A DNA stretch of 64,000 bases from Gnomoniopsis sp. IMI 355080 (Eukaryota > Ascomycota > Sordariomycetes > Diaporthales > Gnomoniaceae). Under the pieces are notes generated by a model. It made no database searches, was not told the origin of the DNA, and saw only the letters and a program-made list of their open reading frames with translations. Below, piece after piece: positions 1 through 12,484 of the stretch. Both the position numbers and the translations under genes were made by a program. The stretch's first letter is position 1, and every line of letters starts with the position of its first letter. The stretch is taken from assembly GCA_027946555.1 (NCBI GenBank), contig JAPEVC010000010.1:1-64000 (forward strand), read 5' to 3'.

Positions 1-2510
1 GGGATGGGATGGGATGAGACGGATGCTGGGGCCAGAAAAGGTGCAAGGGGGGGAGGAGTATGTGGTATAAAAAGCACCAACATGCGAACGGAGTCAATCT
101 TGGAAGGGTGTCGTCACACAAGCTGAGTATGCTTTGGGGGGAAAACTCACCTAGTCACCATGGCAAGATCCCTCGTAAATGCACGATTCAGGTCCGAGAC
201 TATGCGAGACGAGAGGTGCGGTGCGCATGCGCGAACTGAACCAAGCGAGAGCACTAGGTATTATCGTCGGCGACAGCCAGGATGAGCTTGGCGTGGAATA
301 AAGGCGTATGTTGATGCAGGTCGATCTGAAAGGTCACAATAAATTCCTGACAAGACAGAGAACAAGACAGTGTGCTGCTGTAGTTGCGAGGAACTGAGGT
401 TGGCAGGTCGTAAGATTGTTGATCAGAGCGGAAAGTTAGGCTGCAGACGAACAAACAAGGATGAAGGAATGGTCAGCTATGGAATACTAGTGTCAAGTAT
501 TATGGGGCTGCACCCGTATTTCCGAATGAAGCAACTGTGGACGCTTGGGGCTGGGGGCTGGAAAGCAAGAGGTTTTCCAGCACACTATACGGAAATAACC
601 TGCGGTGATACCCGCGTACCTATAGTTTAGGTATTAGGTGTGGAAATCGTATGTGCTGATGTGCTGCAACTTGCTGAGTCCCAAAGTATACAGACACCCC
701 AATTTAAGCACTTCCTCTGTCAGAGATATGCAGGGAGGGACCTCCGTCTCATCTGTAACCATAAAAGAAACACACGTAGAATTTTTTTTCATTCTTTTTT
801 TTTTTCTCAGAAAAGAACAATCAAGAGAAAAATAACAAAAGGTGAGGTAAGAACGAAGTTGACTAGACCGGGCCGAGTGTTGCGCTTCAGGTGGACAGAT
901 CATCGATAATACCTAGGTAGGCAGGCGGGCTCCCACTACGGAACGATCGGACTATCCATTTTCGGTATCGCTACATCTGCATTTAGAGCTTGTCTTCCAC
1001 AATATGCCCAGGTGCACTTTGACTTCTCAAGCTAGGGGGAAATAGGTACTTATTGCTTTTAGCGTCATCATTGATCAAGGCTGGGCATGGCACTTACCTA
1101 GCTGGCCCAGAGTATATGCGCCGGCAGGCAGGTGGGCTCAGCTATACCTGGGTACCTAGAATTAGTTACCTTAGCCCGGAACTACTGCCTCCCTTTTTCA
1201 CATGTCCACTGCCGCGGCCCCCCCCCCCAAAATTTTGGGCAGTTGTTGCCACTAGTTGGATGCTATCTGATTAGGTAGGACCGGAAACAAAAGAGCATAG
1301 ATAACTGTATTAGCCTATATCTTTGGTGTACCCAATGCATTGACACAGGCTTGGTGTAAGTGAGACGCGTAAAGAGGTGCCACCTACAGTTTAGCATATA
1401 GGTGCAGCGGGCCGTAATAATGAGGTGATGCAAAAGACCCGCCTCAAAGTGGTCGTGTCTCCCGGTCACATAGAACGCTCCTCCTTGATGCTCTCTTGAG
1501 TCGTTCGCTCTCGTCAATGATGCCAACTTTGATTAGTATTAGAGAAAGGAGCGCGCGTGCTAGGTTGCCTAGAATGCGAGGCGAAACTTTGAAGTGCAAT
1601 ACTTGGCTACTTGGCTAGAGGACTCCGTACGCTTCAATAGCCTCGGAGTAGAAATACTTGTGACTAGTAGACATATTTCTGCGAGCGGATTCCCAGGATT
1701 CTACAGGGGAGAGCGTTCCATGGGATGATTATCGCAGGGGTCTGCAGGAATGCTTGCATTTTCCCCCTGTCTACTGGGCACGGCCTTCAGTACTGTATGT
1801 AAGAGAGGTAAGACAGGAGAACACAATGCTATTGGCGGCCCACGGAATAATAACTGGCCACCCTCAGTAACTTCTACAGTATTCCTATAAATACCTACCC
1901 GACCCGGCAACTTCGGGCTGCATTCCAGGAGGAAGGTTGAGAGTAATAGCATCGCGCGGGTATGTGTGCTAGGCTATTTGCATGGTGATGATGATGCGCT
2001 TGGGACTGTATCCGTATTTTCTGCAACTGTGTCATTTGCCCCGTGCCTTCCATTATTACCATTGCAGATACCTAGTAGTACCAAGAATTCCGTCCGGAAT
2101 GTACCTACAGTAGTACATAGTACTGTACTAATAGTGCGTCAGTCAGACATGCGTCGCTCTCCGAAATGATCAGCCGACAAACCAAGCCGGTGCATTCGTG
2201 ACCCGTCAGGCTTTTTCTTCTCTCTCTTTTTGCTTCTTTTTATTATTGTTACCTTCTACTATTTCGCTCACTCGGTCTGGTTTTACAGAATAGCCTTGGG
2301 ACCGGGCTCCAGACTCGCACATGCCTCGCTAGCTTTTTTCGATCTAGCTAAATTATCCTTTAGCATCAGTGACTAGGCGGGTCCCGCTAGACTCAGCCAG
2401 CTCTGGCGAGACATCTAGAGGGCAAACTTGCTACAGCCGCTAGACGTGCTGCGTACTCCCTCGGCCCAATGCATGGAACATTCGGTCCTTCCTTCCTACG
2501 AGGGACCCGA

Positions 2511-2532
2511 TCCTACCTAGGCACCTAGGTAT
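2511..2532. repeat. TACCTAGGTA-type palindromic motif, double copy
   Basis: Two CCTAGG cores sit nine bases apart in a CTACCTAGGCACCTAGGTAT context. This is one of many copies of the motif in the non-coding DNA of this window. Confidence 0.6.
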
Positions 2533-2888
2533 AGAGGACAATAGTCCCGGGGCCTCTCTCGTTTATAAGGTGAAGGTGCCTAATAATGACCAGCCCTGCC
2601 AACCAACACCGGTCCCAACGTTCGATTCCTCCACGACAAAGGATACATATATCTACATAGCACATAAATAACCAGGTACTCCACTCCTCCTTCCATTGTG
2701 GTGACCACTGCGCATCCATGGCGCACAAAGTCGCGCACTGCGCCGTCGGTAAAATGAGCTGGCCGCTGCCTCCCTATCTGGAGGTAATTTGCCAATTTAG
2801 CTCGTATGATTGACTAGGCGCGACTCTTGGCTCGTGCCGCCAAAGAAATAAAAATGGTACAGGCATCTAGTCTCGACATGAGAAAACA

Positions 2889-2962
2889 TACCTAGGTAGG
2901 TAGTACAGAACAAAAGTGCCCTCTTCAGCAGCCCTTTCGGAACAATATAACCTAGGTAGGTA
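2889..2962. repeat. Pair of TACCTAGGTAGGTA motifs
   Basis: Two nearly identical copies lie about 60 bases apart (2889-2903 and 2949-2962), each a CCTAGG palindrome extended by AGGTA. They are intergenic. Confidence 0.65.
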
Positions 2963-3823
2963 ATCAATCAAACGCCACAGGCCAAGCGAATAATCAAAAT
3001 GCTACGGTCATACCGTCCGACCCAGATAAATGACAGCTGATCCAGCCATTGTGATTAATGAGCTAGCCCCACTAACCCCATCTGCACTCGCCTCCATTTG
3101 CTTTTAGGGTCTCGTTCGGCACAATGCTCAGCAGAAGATCCGCTCTACTGCGAGAGCATATTTTTTGGACCTAAGTAGGTATGTATTATCTACTAATCCC
3201 AGATACTCCAAAACATGTTCCCGACAATCGCCGCGTAATCAAAGCTGTCCGAGTATATTTAACACATATTCCATGGTACCCCAGTTAATTATAGGCCGCA
3301 GATATGGAATAGTCGGCAACAGAACTGATCTCGCCGATTGCCCGACATGGTGGTGTGGCACCAAATCCTCGGCTTTTCTTTAGCTCGGACCATCTGATGT
3401 CTCACGTATTAATTTGATATACTATGAACTAATGAAGGTCATTGACACATTAATGTTCGTATAGCCAAGTGGAACTTCATGGCCACTTGTCCTTTATACC
3501 CCGATCACTACAGCCCTTGGGTCTATAGCCGCACACCACATTCTGGATAGAATCTTGACAGAACCCGGACCCAAGCCCAGCAATCCAGGTGCGAGGGGCG
3601 TATCTGCGCTCTCGCATGTGGTTGCTTAACCTCTGAGGAGTCGTACGAACTTGATGCGCTCTGGCCGTCCGCAACCTGACTGAAAACTTGTGGCAGTCCT
3701 TGAGCACGCTTGCCACTGCTAGAAAACCTCATAATATGCGCTCACTCCGAGACTCCCGATCATCATAATTGCATTATATCCCCCCCCCCCAACTCCCATG
3801 ACGCAAAGCAACGTAGTTAATGA

Positions 3824-5035
3824 TTAGTACTTTGAATAACGGTTCGCATTCGGTGAAGGCGAGTAGGTATGATCGTACGAGCTCGATTGGGCGTACGGGT
3901 CGTCCATGTACACGGTGGCCCGACGATCCTCCTCAGGGAGCAGCTCCTTGACCTCCCAGTTGTTCATCCTAGTCCCCACCGAGAACTCGAGGTCTTCCTT
4001 GGTTATAGAATCCCAGAACTGCAGAGCGTGTCAAAGTCAGCCGTGGCCAAGCCAGTCCGAATGGTTTGGGAGAAGAGGAAGGCGGGAAAGCATACCTTAT
4101 AGACCATCATCACAGCCAATAGATTGCAGATTGTGGCGAAGAACAAGCCGTCCACATAATGACTGACAGCGGTGCATATTGTGTCACTGAAGCCATATAA
4201 GATCACCTGCCCAACGATAAAGAAGAACAAGCCGAACGAGATGTCTCCCAGCGGCCAGCGATCCTGCAGCGTCCGTGTCACCAATATGACCTGAAGCACC
4301 AGGTACACTAGCAGCTGAATGCCATTCAATAGGTACAGCACAACAAATAAGCCAACCGTATTCGTCGGGCCCAGTCCTGCCCAGCTTTTAAAGGTTGCCA
4401 GGGCCACCAGGAATGAGATGGCAAAGGCAGCCAGGGAAGATAGCCTCAACATCCATAGTGACAGTGGTGTGCCATCCTCGTACAGCTGAAAGCCCACGAA
4501 GCCGTTGATTAAGAGGCAGGTGATCAAAGCAGACGCTAGTCCAGCCTGAGCAGCGACAAAGTATGGGTAGGGACCTGACCCAGGTGGTGTTACCCCTGCA
4601 TCAACGACTAAGGAGATGAAGGTGAGCAGCAGATAGATGTAGAAGAAGTTGATGATCTCCTTGCGTCCTGTTCACAGCAATGTCAGTGATTTGTCTTCGC
4701 CAATGGTCTCTGGGCTTCTACAGCTTGGGCTCTGTGGTATGCGGCCTTCAAGTAGAAACGCCGGAAGATTTCGCAAGAGATGTCGCAAGCAACGTACCGA
4801 CAGCAGTGAACTTTCCCCTCACATGGAAGATCATGATGACCGTCATTACCAGTGCCACGATATGTATAGCACTCGTTGCCATCTGGAAGATAATGGTATT
4901 CGCCAGCTCGATATTCCGGGCATAGCAATTGGCCTCGATGCCAACGCCATTTGAAATGGACGAGATATGACCAACACTTGCACAAAGGGGCAGAGCTGCC
5001 GTCTCGCAAAAGGGCGTGAAGTCGCCGAACGCCAT
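3824..5035 (-). CDS. chs7: Chitin synthase export chaperone Chs7
   Basis: Chs7 is a polytopic ER membrane chaperone that folds class IV chitin synthase (Chs3-type) and lets it leave the ER. The model has three exons: 5035-4798, 4667-4096 and 4018-3824, with introns of 130 and 77 nt. The donors are GTACGT and GTATGC and both acceptors are CAG. The product is 334 aa. It begins MAFGDFTPFCETAALPLC, with the Cys-rich luminal N-terminus of the family, and the RKEIINFFYIYLLLTF segment sits at the first exon junction. About seven hydrophobic helices follow. A hydrophilic tail (FWDSITKEDLEFSVG, then YMDDPYAQSSSYDH) is coded by the last exon. Splicing joins all the conserved blocks in frame, which supports the model. 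It is the leftmost of three consecutive minus-strand genes, 1.05 kb downstream of ctr9. The family call rests on recognised sequence pattern, not a search. Confidence 0.92.
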
Positions 5036-6087
5036 CTTGCCGAACCCGTGCGCCGGTAGCTAGACACAGGCGGTAGATATGTCAGTTGTGCCGGCTTCTT
5101 GAGGCAGCCGAGGAGTGGATATTCGCAAAGCTAGGACCGGTCTCGATGTCGGGTTGGTCGTGCTGTGGGCCCCGCAGGTACAGCTGCAGGTTAGACGCAG
5201 GCGCGAGTAGCTTTCCCGTTCTCGAATTTCTGCTCTTGCGCCAGTCTGAACAGCGCGTAGTTGTGGAAGTGAAGAAGTCGAGTCGATAGGCACTGTACTC
5301 GAGGAGCAAAGAGTGAGAGGGGTGGGGTCGAATCTGTTCTACTTGGTCGAGTCGCGATGCCAGGAGCACGTCAATACGAGGCAGAATGGGCGCCGAACAC
5401 GGGAAGCTAGCGAACTGGGCGGCTTGCTACGGTCGCAGAGGGGATGAATCTCGTAGTCTTTTCAGCGAGCGAGTTCAGCCCGAGGGTTAAAAATGAATTG
5501 AAAATTCGTGGATTCGCAAGTTCCTCGTCGTACCAACGTCCCCGCCTTGGGGTGGTCGGGGAGGAAAGCGAAAAGCAAGTGGCTGCGCTCGTTGCTGGGA
5601 GAAAGGAGAGCCTCCCGGGATGCTTTCAAGGCTGGTCCCTTGAACGTGTGGCTGGAATGCAATTATCTCATTCACAGACCAGCACTTTGCAGGGGTACAG
5701 GCCATGAGAGAAGGAGCTCTAGCAGCACGAATATATTCCGTAGTTCCCTGTAACTAGACAGGGACTGTGGCCTCAACGTCTGAGAAATGAGATAAATCTG
5801 ACGGCCAGTCCCCAGGAGACTGAAGGAATCTTGCAGGTAGTGGATATTAATAGCCTACCTATGTATGGAGCCTTGTTTTTCCTTGAGCGCCTGTCACATG
5901 CCATGCATAGTCAATTTTGCAGTGTGAGTTATCATTGTCCAGATAATTGATATCTTAATGGACCATTAGAGGCTATGAGTGGGCTGTCAAATTGACTGCA
6001 TTACTCTTCTTTTGTTTTCTGCCATGCCTTTGCCTATGATAAAACGCCCCGGGCCAAATGCATCCTTTGAAAATCTGCACAGTAGCT
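5036..6087. other. Intergenic region between ctr9 and chs7
   Basis: About 1.05 kb holds the chs7 promoter and the ctr9 3' UTR. The short frames show no recognisable protein. No clear TATA box or operator was identified. Confidence 0.6.
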
Positions 6088-9000
6088 TTACTCCTCATCA
6101 TCTGTAGCATCGCGCATAGTGAAATCTGCAGCAGGCGCAAGCTCCTCTGGCGCAGCCTCACCATCATCTTCCTCATCATCGCTCACAACCATGCCCCTCC
6201 TCTGCCGTGGCCGTCTCTGCACCGCCTCTTCGTCATCCGCAGGAATAGGCGAACCGACAACATCGACGGCCATGCGATCACCATCATCGTCCGAGTCCCG
6301 AATAGGCTCAGGAGACGATACTCTAGAAGCAGGTGTGTCCTCCTTGCTGGCTCGAGCACCGTCAGCAGCCGAGGACTCCTCGTCACTGTCGTTAATGAAC
6401 TCGGCCGACTTGTATTTGCTGCTTTCGGACTTCTTGGCAAGACGACGTCTCTTCTTTGGCTGCCGCTCCTGATCCTCGGACTCGGACTCGCTTCGATCCG
6501 ACTCGTCAGGCTGCTGCTTCTTCTTGCTCTTTCGCGCCCGGCCCTTTCGCGCGCCCGCTTCGCTGCCCTCCCGCCGCGCCCTGGGCGCTGGCTTGCGCTT
6601 GCGCTTGACACGCTCGCCCGTCTCGCTATCGGTTGTCATCTCGGCTTCAAGACGCTCGCGCTCCTCTTTAGCTCGCTTCTCTGCTTCCTCGCGATCCCTG
6701 GCGCTGATTTCCTCCCGCTTTCGGCGGACCTCCTCCTGGCGCTGGCGCTCCTGCTCTTCTGCCTTGCGCCTGTCCTCCTCGCGACGACGCATCTCGGCTT
6801 CCCGAGCTGCCTTGGCCGCTTGGATCTTCTCCTTGTTCTTCTCTTCATATTGCTTCTGCGTGTCGATGGCGCGTACAAGCTGTTTTCGCATAGTGTTGGT
6901 CGCCATAGTTGCACGCTGTTCGATGTCATGTTTTGGATAGGGTGTGTGCGGGCTGTTGGCCACTTCACCAAGTGTCTGGATCGCCGCGTCCAGACCTTCA
7001 AGGGCTTCTTCGAGCTGCTCAAGGGTTCGATCGGTCTCCTTCATCTTGTTGTAGACGGTGTCGGCCACTTGAATCTGGACGAAAGCCACATTGAACTTGA
7101 AGTGTACTTGCGTAGGATTGGTCTCCAAGGCCTGACATGTGCGTTAGCGGTTATCGTCACTCAAAGTGTAGTCTCTCATACCTTTTTTGCGTACTCCAGT
7201 GCCTTGTAGAAGCAGCTCAGATCTGGAGCAACTTGCTGCGCTTGGCTGCTGGACGGGATACTAGCCCTGCCCTTACTTAACCAAGTACGACCCAGACAAG
7301 ACAGGATCATGGCATCCTGCGCCTTCCCCTCCTTAGTCAGAGCAATCTCGTAGCTCTCGATAGCTTTGCTAAATTGTCTGAGCTCCGCGTATGTATGGCC
7401 GAGGTTGACAAAGAGGTTTGCATCCTTGATCGACTCGCGCACCTGGAGGAAGATGGTCAAGGCGGTTCTGTAATCCTTCTTGTCCTCCGCGAGCGCAATA
7501 GCAATACCTTGGGCTGCAAACGCATTGTGCGCATCCAGTTGAAGTGCCTTGTCGAAGAATTCCACCGCTTTGGTGTATTCTTTGCTCCGGCGCTGTTTGT
7601 CTGCCTCTGTCTCTCGGCGCATCTCTCTTGCGAGCATGAGATGCATGTTTCCCATCGCAACGAGCGCATAGCGGTCATGTTTCTCAAGCTGTTGCAAAGT
7701 CTTCTTGTACACGCGGTATTCATGGTCCTCGTTCAAATTTGAGGGCCGCTTCTTCGAGGTGACCTTGCTCAGGAACCAACCATAAAGTGATCTCACCTCC
7801 ACGTCGGTCGGCTGCTCGTTGTAAAGCTTCGTGATAGCCTCTGGGCCGTCCTTGTTAGGGTTCAGCCGCAGCTTGATGTAAGCTAAACGAGTGCGAGCAT
7901 CCGTGTAATCTTCATGACGCTTGAGGAGACCCTCGTAAACACCAACAGCCTTATCAGTCAATCCTCTGGATTCGTAGCTACGGCCAAGATTGAAGCTGAT
8001 GGTTGTGATAAGGGCATCGATGTCCGAATCCTCTTCGCCGCTTTCATTCATTCTCATGCAGGAGCCCAAGGCCGCCTCAAACATCTCGCTTGCGAGCTCG
8101 TGTCTGTCCATATGAGAATGGAAGCAGCCAATATTGTTCAAGAGCTGGGGCGAGAGCAGCTTCCGCATTGCAGCTTTCTTTTCATTCTCATCCGTGATAT
8201 CTGTGGGTATTGAAGACTGAGGTATCTGGCCGAGTTCCATCAGCTCCACCTGTTGAAGACACTGCAGTGCCTTATCCGGATGCTCAATCTCGTAAAGTCT
8301 GGCGAGGTTCAGAAGTACTGACGCATCGGGTGCGATATTTTTGGACGGATCCTTCCAGCCAGCTCGGACAGATTCTAGTAAGAAAATGGCATTCTTGGCC
8401 TCGTTGCTTTTGTTCTCCTTGACCTGGGCGACCTCGTTGGCGAAGACCTCCTCCGCGTAGATTGTGCCAAGAAGTGTCATGGTTTCGTGGTTGCGTGTGT
8501 GTTTATCCTTCATTTTTTCCAGGTGATATCGTGCACCGGGCAGGTCGTTCTTGAGGACTAAGAGTTGGGCCTGGCCGAATTTGGCCGGAAGATAACCACG
8601 CTGGTCTCCACCTCGCGCATCGTCTGCACGCTTATAGTGGCCGCTCGCGCTGTCAAGGTCGCCGGACTTGTGCTCTTGTCTTGCCAATAGATACCAGCCA
8701 TCACTGGCAATGGCATTTACGTCCGTGTACTGAATGGCTTTATGGGCGAGTCGATCGACATTATCGACGGCGCCGCGCGACGCAAAGTACCCGGCAAAGG
8801 TTGCGCAAGTCAGCGGGAATTCCTTGTCCAGCTTGAAAGCCTTCTGAGTGTATTCCGAAATGGCCTTCTTGTATCGGCGAGTGAACTCAGGGCTCCCTGT
8901 GGGGACGTGCCCGCTGCTGTCGATCCAGTACAACCCGAGCAAGATGTTGGCAACCTTGGATTCCGGGCTAATCTCCAAGGCCCTCTCCCAGGCAGCCTTC

Positions 9001-9818
9001 GCGTCATCCTTGAAGCCCAACTGCCAGAAGCAGCACCCGATACCAATTCTCGGATCAGGATCGACCATGTCCGGCATCTTCGAGAGAACCTGCTGATAGG
9101 CCGACAATGCTTCCGGATATTTGGCCATGGAGAAAAATGCTCTTGCTTTCCCCATCATCGCCAGCATATTCCTTCCTGAAGAGACTCGAAGCGCATCTTC
9201 GAACGACTTAAGGGCAGACTGCAGTAACTCTGCCTTCTCAGGATCAATAGCCCCAACACCACCAGACTTCGAGGGCTGTTGTAGAGAAGCGCGAAGGAGG
9301 TATAGAACACCACGGGCAAGGAAGAGCGGTGGGAAGGCGGGATTTATTCGTGAGGCCTCGTTAAGCGTCGAAGTAGCCTGTTGAAGATAGAACTCCTTGG
9401 TCTTTGCCTCAGCTGTTGGCTGTCCCTCTGGCGCAACTCGTGGCGCCTCACGGCTCTTCCACAAATACATCCAACACAGACAGCTGACCATACTCAACTT
9501 CTCACGTTGATTGATGGTTTGAAGAGCATTGCCGCGCAGTAATGTCTCGATCGCGTAATCCACCTTCTTTTGTTTTGCATAAGCCAACGCCACTGCCATC
9601 CAGTAAGTTCGAGCGGCGTGCTCAGCTTCGAAAAGGTCGCAAAGGTCAGACGGATCGTCCATCAAGTTTGTGAGGTCGATTTCGACAGCTTCATCTTCCT
9701 GGTCTTGCACGGGAATGTCGAGGACGGAAGGGACATCGGCGAAACGCTTGCTCGTGTACGCGCCGTTCGTGGAACCATTGACGCCATTGGCGTAGCCATC
9801 GTGCACTGTCGAAGCCAT
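6088..9818 (-). CDS. ctr9: Paf1 complex TPR subunit Ctr9
   Basis: Ctr9 is the scaffold of the nuclear Paf1 complex, which travels with RNA polymerase II and supports histone H2B ubiquitination and H3 methylation. Two exons, 9818-7182 and 7131-6088, flank one 50-nt intron (donor GTATGA, acceptor CAG). They encode 1226 aa, close to the size I expect for fungal Ctr9. Residues of about 40-900 form a long array of tetratricopeptide repeats (for example AYAKQKKVDYAIETLLRGNA, and FSKAIESYEIALTKEGKAQD just before the intron). The last 250 residues are highly charged: a Lys/Glu/Arg coiled coil (EEDRRKAEEQERQRQEEVRR), then an acidic serine-rich tail ending DATDDEE. That tail is typical of Ctr9. The ATG at 9818 is in a good context and is followed at once by conserved sequence. 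Long frames on the opposite strand are shadows of its biased codons. Confidence 0.93.
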
Positions 9819-10465
9819 GGCAGGCTTTATGAGAGATCAAAGGGGTGGGCGAGGGTCGAGGTTGCGAGATGCGCAAGCTTGCTTGCAGCAGGCTGCGGTA
9901 GCGACTCGAGGTCAAAGTGAGATAGATGGGTGTCGATCAATGCGCCGCGTGGGCTTGACGAATGTGGATGGCGAGAACGACCAGTGACCTAAATGTTGAA
10001 GATCATCATGGATCCAACACGGCCTCAGAGGAGTGACCTGGGGTAGGTCGCGAAAGAAACGAAATGGATGGAAAGGTGGATGGTAGAGGTAGTCAGTTAG
10101 GTTTGGTCCCAACCCGAGCTTTCTTGAGGCTCCGCTGGGGTCGAGGCAAGTGCGACGCGCCCCCTGATGCCTGCCTTCGACCTTAGGCGTTCCTTTGCAG
10201 GGTTACGTAAGCCACTAACACATCCGCACCCGGAATCGCCGTGCTGCTGTTAAACGCCAAATGCGCACCTATAATCTGTACCAGGCATGGGACACAAACC
10301 TCTGAGCATATACTGTAGGTACCTAGGCAAGAGCTGGATGTCATTTCATTTTTGACGAACATAGATACCTAACACAATTATTTTGGGGCTTGCACCAGAT
10401 CAATTTGCTTGCAATCGGTCCTGTCGACAGCTTGTCGGTGTCATTGGTCTGGAGAAAGCGCAAAT
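9819..10465. other. Intergenic region upstream of ctr9
   Basis: This 650-bp stretch holds the ctr9 promoter and the 3' UTR of the TMEM14-like gene. It contains one TACCTAGG motif near 10319. No reading frame is convincing. Confidence 0.6.
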
Positions 10466-10905
10466 TCAGACACCGTGATTCAGCTCCTTGTACTTCCTGA
10501 GGAAGTAGTAGGATGCCAATGATCCCGTTGCAAAGAGCCCGAGAGGCACTGGTGCTCTCCAACCGGTCTTCATGCACCTGCTCGTCGCGGCACCAACCAA
10601 GGCAAGACTGTTGCCAAGAGCCAACTCGGAGCCATAGTCTTTGTTCTCTCGCAACAAATACCCTATGCTTCGTCAGTCTGCGTTGCTAATACAGTGACGG
10701 TGATGTGCTAACCAGCCAGTCCATACGATGCGCCAAGACCAACCCCAGCAATCAGGGAAGGCTTCGAGCCACCCTTCACATATCCCATAGTGCCACCAAC
10801 GGCCACTGCTCAGGTCAGCACAGCCCTCCAAACTGCTAACAGAATGGCAATGATTCAATGCTTACAGAGGCCGGCAAGTGTGAACGCTGGATGATCGGCT
10901 CCCAT
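10466..10905 (-). CDS. TMEM14-family small membrane protein
   Basis: This is a small four-helix membrane protein of the TMEM14 (UPF0136) family. Animal members sit in the inner mitochondrial membrane, and TMEM14C helps porphyrin transport. The fungal role is not established. Three exons, 10905-10866, 10805-10713 and 10662-10466, with introns of 60 and 50 nt, give 109 aa. The N-terminus MGADHPAFTLAGL is the family signature. It continues into the glycine-rich helices GTMGYVKGGSKPSLIAGVGL and GASYGLAGYLLRENKDYG, then LALGNSLALVGAATSRCMKT. The first exon codes only 13 residues, so the gene is easily missed. The phase is kept across both introns and every conserved block is recovered, which supports the model strongly. 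Confidence 0.88.
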
Positions 10906-12484
10906 CTTGATGCAAAGTCGGGGTAGGCGTAGTTGACTTGGTTAGGTTGAACGCTCGATGAGGAGGCGAGATGGTTGGAGTGATAAAATCGACCAACGAC
11001 TGACCCTGGTTCGTCACCGCACCTACCCGCACCCTTGTCGACTTTGAGCCTCATTGGGCACGGGCCATCTTCTCAACGTCTTTCATTCTTCACGGCGCAT
11101 ATTTAGGGACAAGTCCCACGTTTACAACCAAGTTTGGCAGGTTGTTATCCGATTAGCTGGGCTTCATTTCCTCTAGAATATACTTTTTCCTTCCTTTGTA
11201 CCACTTGCAGATTCTGTTCCGAACGAAAAAAGGCAGCATCTAGAGCTAGAATGGCTGGCTGCCTCGGCATATTCCACGATTTTCCTCATCCAAGAAATGA
11301 GATTGTGCGAAAGAGATTTCACCGGCTTTGGAGGAGTTATACTTCAGCATTCTGGAAGGTAATCACAAGTTGTAACTGACCTCGTTGTAATGTCACAGTT
11401 GGCGTCAGGTAGCAACATGGCTAGGAGTTCCTCGGGATTGGCAACAAACTTTGCTAGTATGGAATTCATGGTATGCACATCCGGAGCATTCAATAGCTTG
11501 AAGACAACTAAAGAAAGAACGTGGGGCATCTTAGCTTCATCATTGACGGAGGTCAGGCATGAATGTTGATGTCACCCTTTCTCTTAGTCTGGGAGCTGGC
11601 TTTGCAGTGAACAAGCCCTAATCCTTCGCCTGGGCGACATCACCTACAGTCGGCCTTCATGCCCAATTTGAGGTCATTGGGTTCTGATGGCGGCTTTTTG
11701 CCATAAAAGAACAGAATTTTGAAGATGCGAACACTCTTCTATTCGGTTTGCAGTGTCCAGAGGCCCATGGTTCAAATTCATGGCTTCTCTCACCTCTGCC
11801 GTACTACGGCGGTGGCTCGTCTTCCATTTGACTTATTTCCAGAACCCAAGTGGAAGGGAATGTTTGAGATAGCCAATATGCTATCGTTATCAAATCAGCA
11901 TCCCAAATTACAGAGCCTCATCACCATAAATACACACCAAAGTGATCAATATTCAGATCACCCATCATCACAATGCCACTCATAAGAACACAATTTCCAT
12001 TGCTTTGAAACACAGGCACATCTATTTCAGATTGCGCTCTGGTCACCAGAACGTCTTCCTTCTGTCGGGCTGAAATACAGAGTGCTTGCGACTCCTCCAA
12101 CGTGCTATACGCAACCCAGTCCTCCTTCCTGAGTTCAATACGCTAACTTGGTATGAGTACACTTTCACTCCCGATACATGCTTACAACACCAGCCGAACT
12201 GCAAAATATCCCCAATCTCGTCGGATGGTCTTTCGACCATGCTGCATGGCCATGTCATGCTAAATCAATCCCCTCCTCATATTAATTACATGGAACAAGC
12301 GATGTCATCAGTCCACTCAGCCTTCATTGTCAGAACGAATCTTAGCCAGCCTCTCAACACAACACTTCTCTCGCCTTCACACAGACTGCCACCATTCCGT
12401 TCTCTCCGTGGCTCAGGGTCTGCGGTTATCTGGGGGCCGTCTTGTGTTTCGTCTCAATCTTCGTCGAAGAAGACACCGACCGCC
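10906..12484. other. Intergenic region, divergent promoters
   Basis: About 1.6 kb separates the minus-strand TMEM14-like gene from the plus-strand membrane protein gene, so both promoters should be here. Small frames, such as a 61-residue minus frame at 11344-11529, have no recognisable features. The open frame of the right-hand gene extends upstream to 12086 but probably belongs to its leader. Confidence 0.5.

Larger units (their letters stand above)
1..3823. other. Gene-free left flank
   Basis: No reading frame here looks like a gene: all are short, start and stop at random, and lack recognisable motifs. The stretch opens with three GGGAT units (1-15). It has a T-rich run near 781-806 and C homopolymers near 1218-1228 and 3780-3790. 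Several copies of the palindromic TACCTAGGTA-type motif occur, at about 911-920, 2511-2532, 2889-2903 and 2949-2962. The 3' UTR of chs7 must lie at its right edge. Confidence 0.6.

Noticed and set aside
2605..2635. GTTCGATTCC, resembling a tRNA B box
   Set aside because: The flanking bases cannot form a T stem or an acceptor stem, and there is no A box at the right distance.
6058..7209. 383-residue plus-strand frame over the 3' part of ctr9
   Set aside because: It is antisense to the Lys/Glu-rich coiled-coil tail of Ctr9. Its Leu/Arg-rich composition is the expected mirror of GAG/AAG codons, and it shows no domain.
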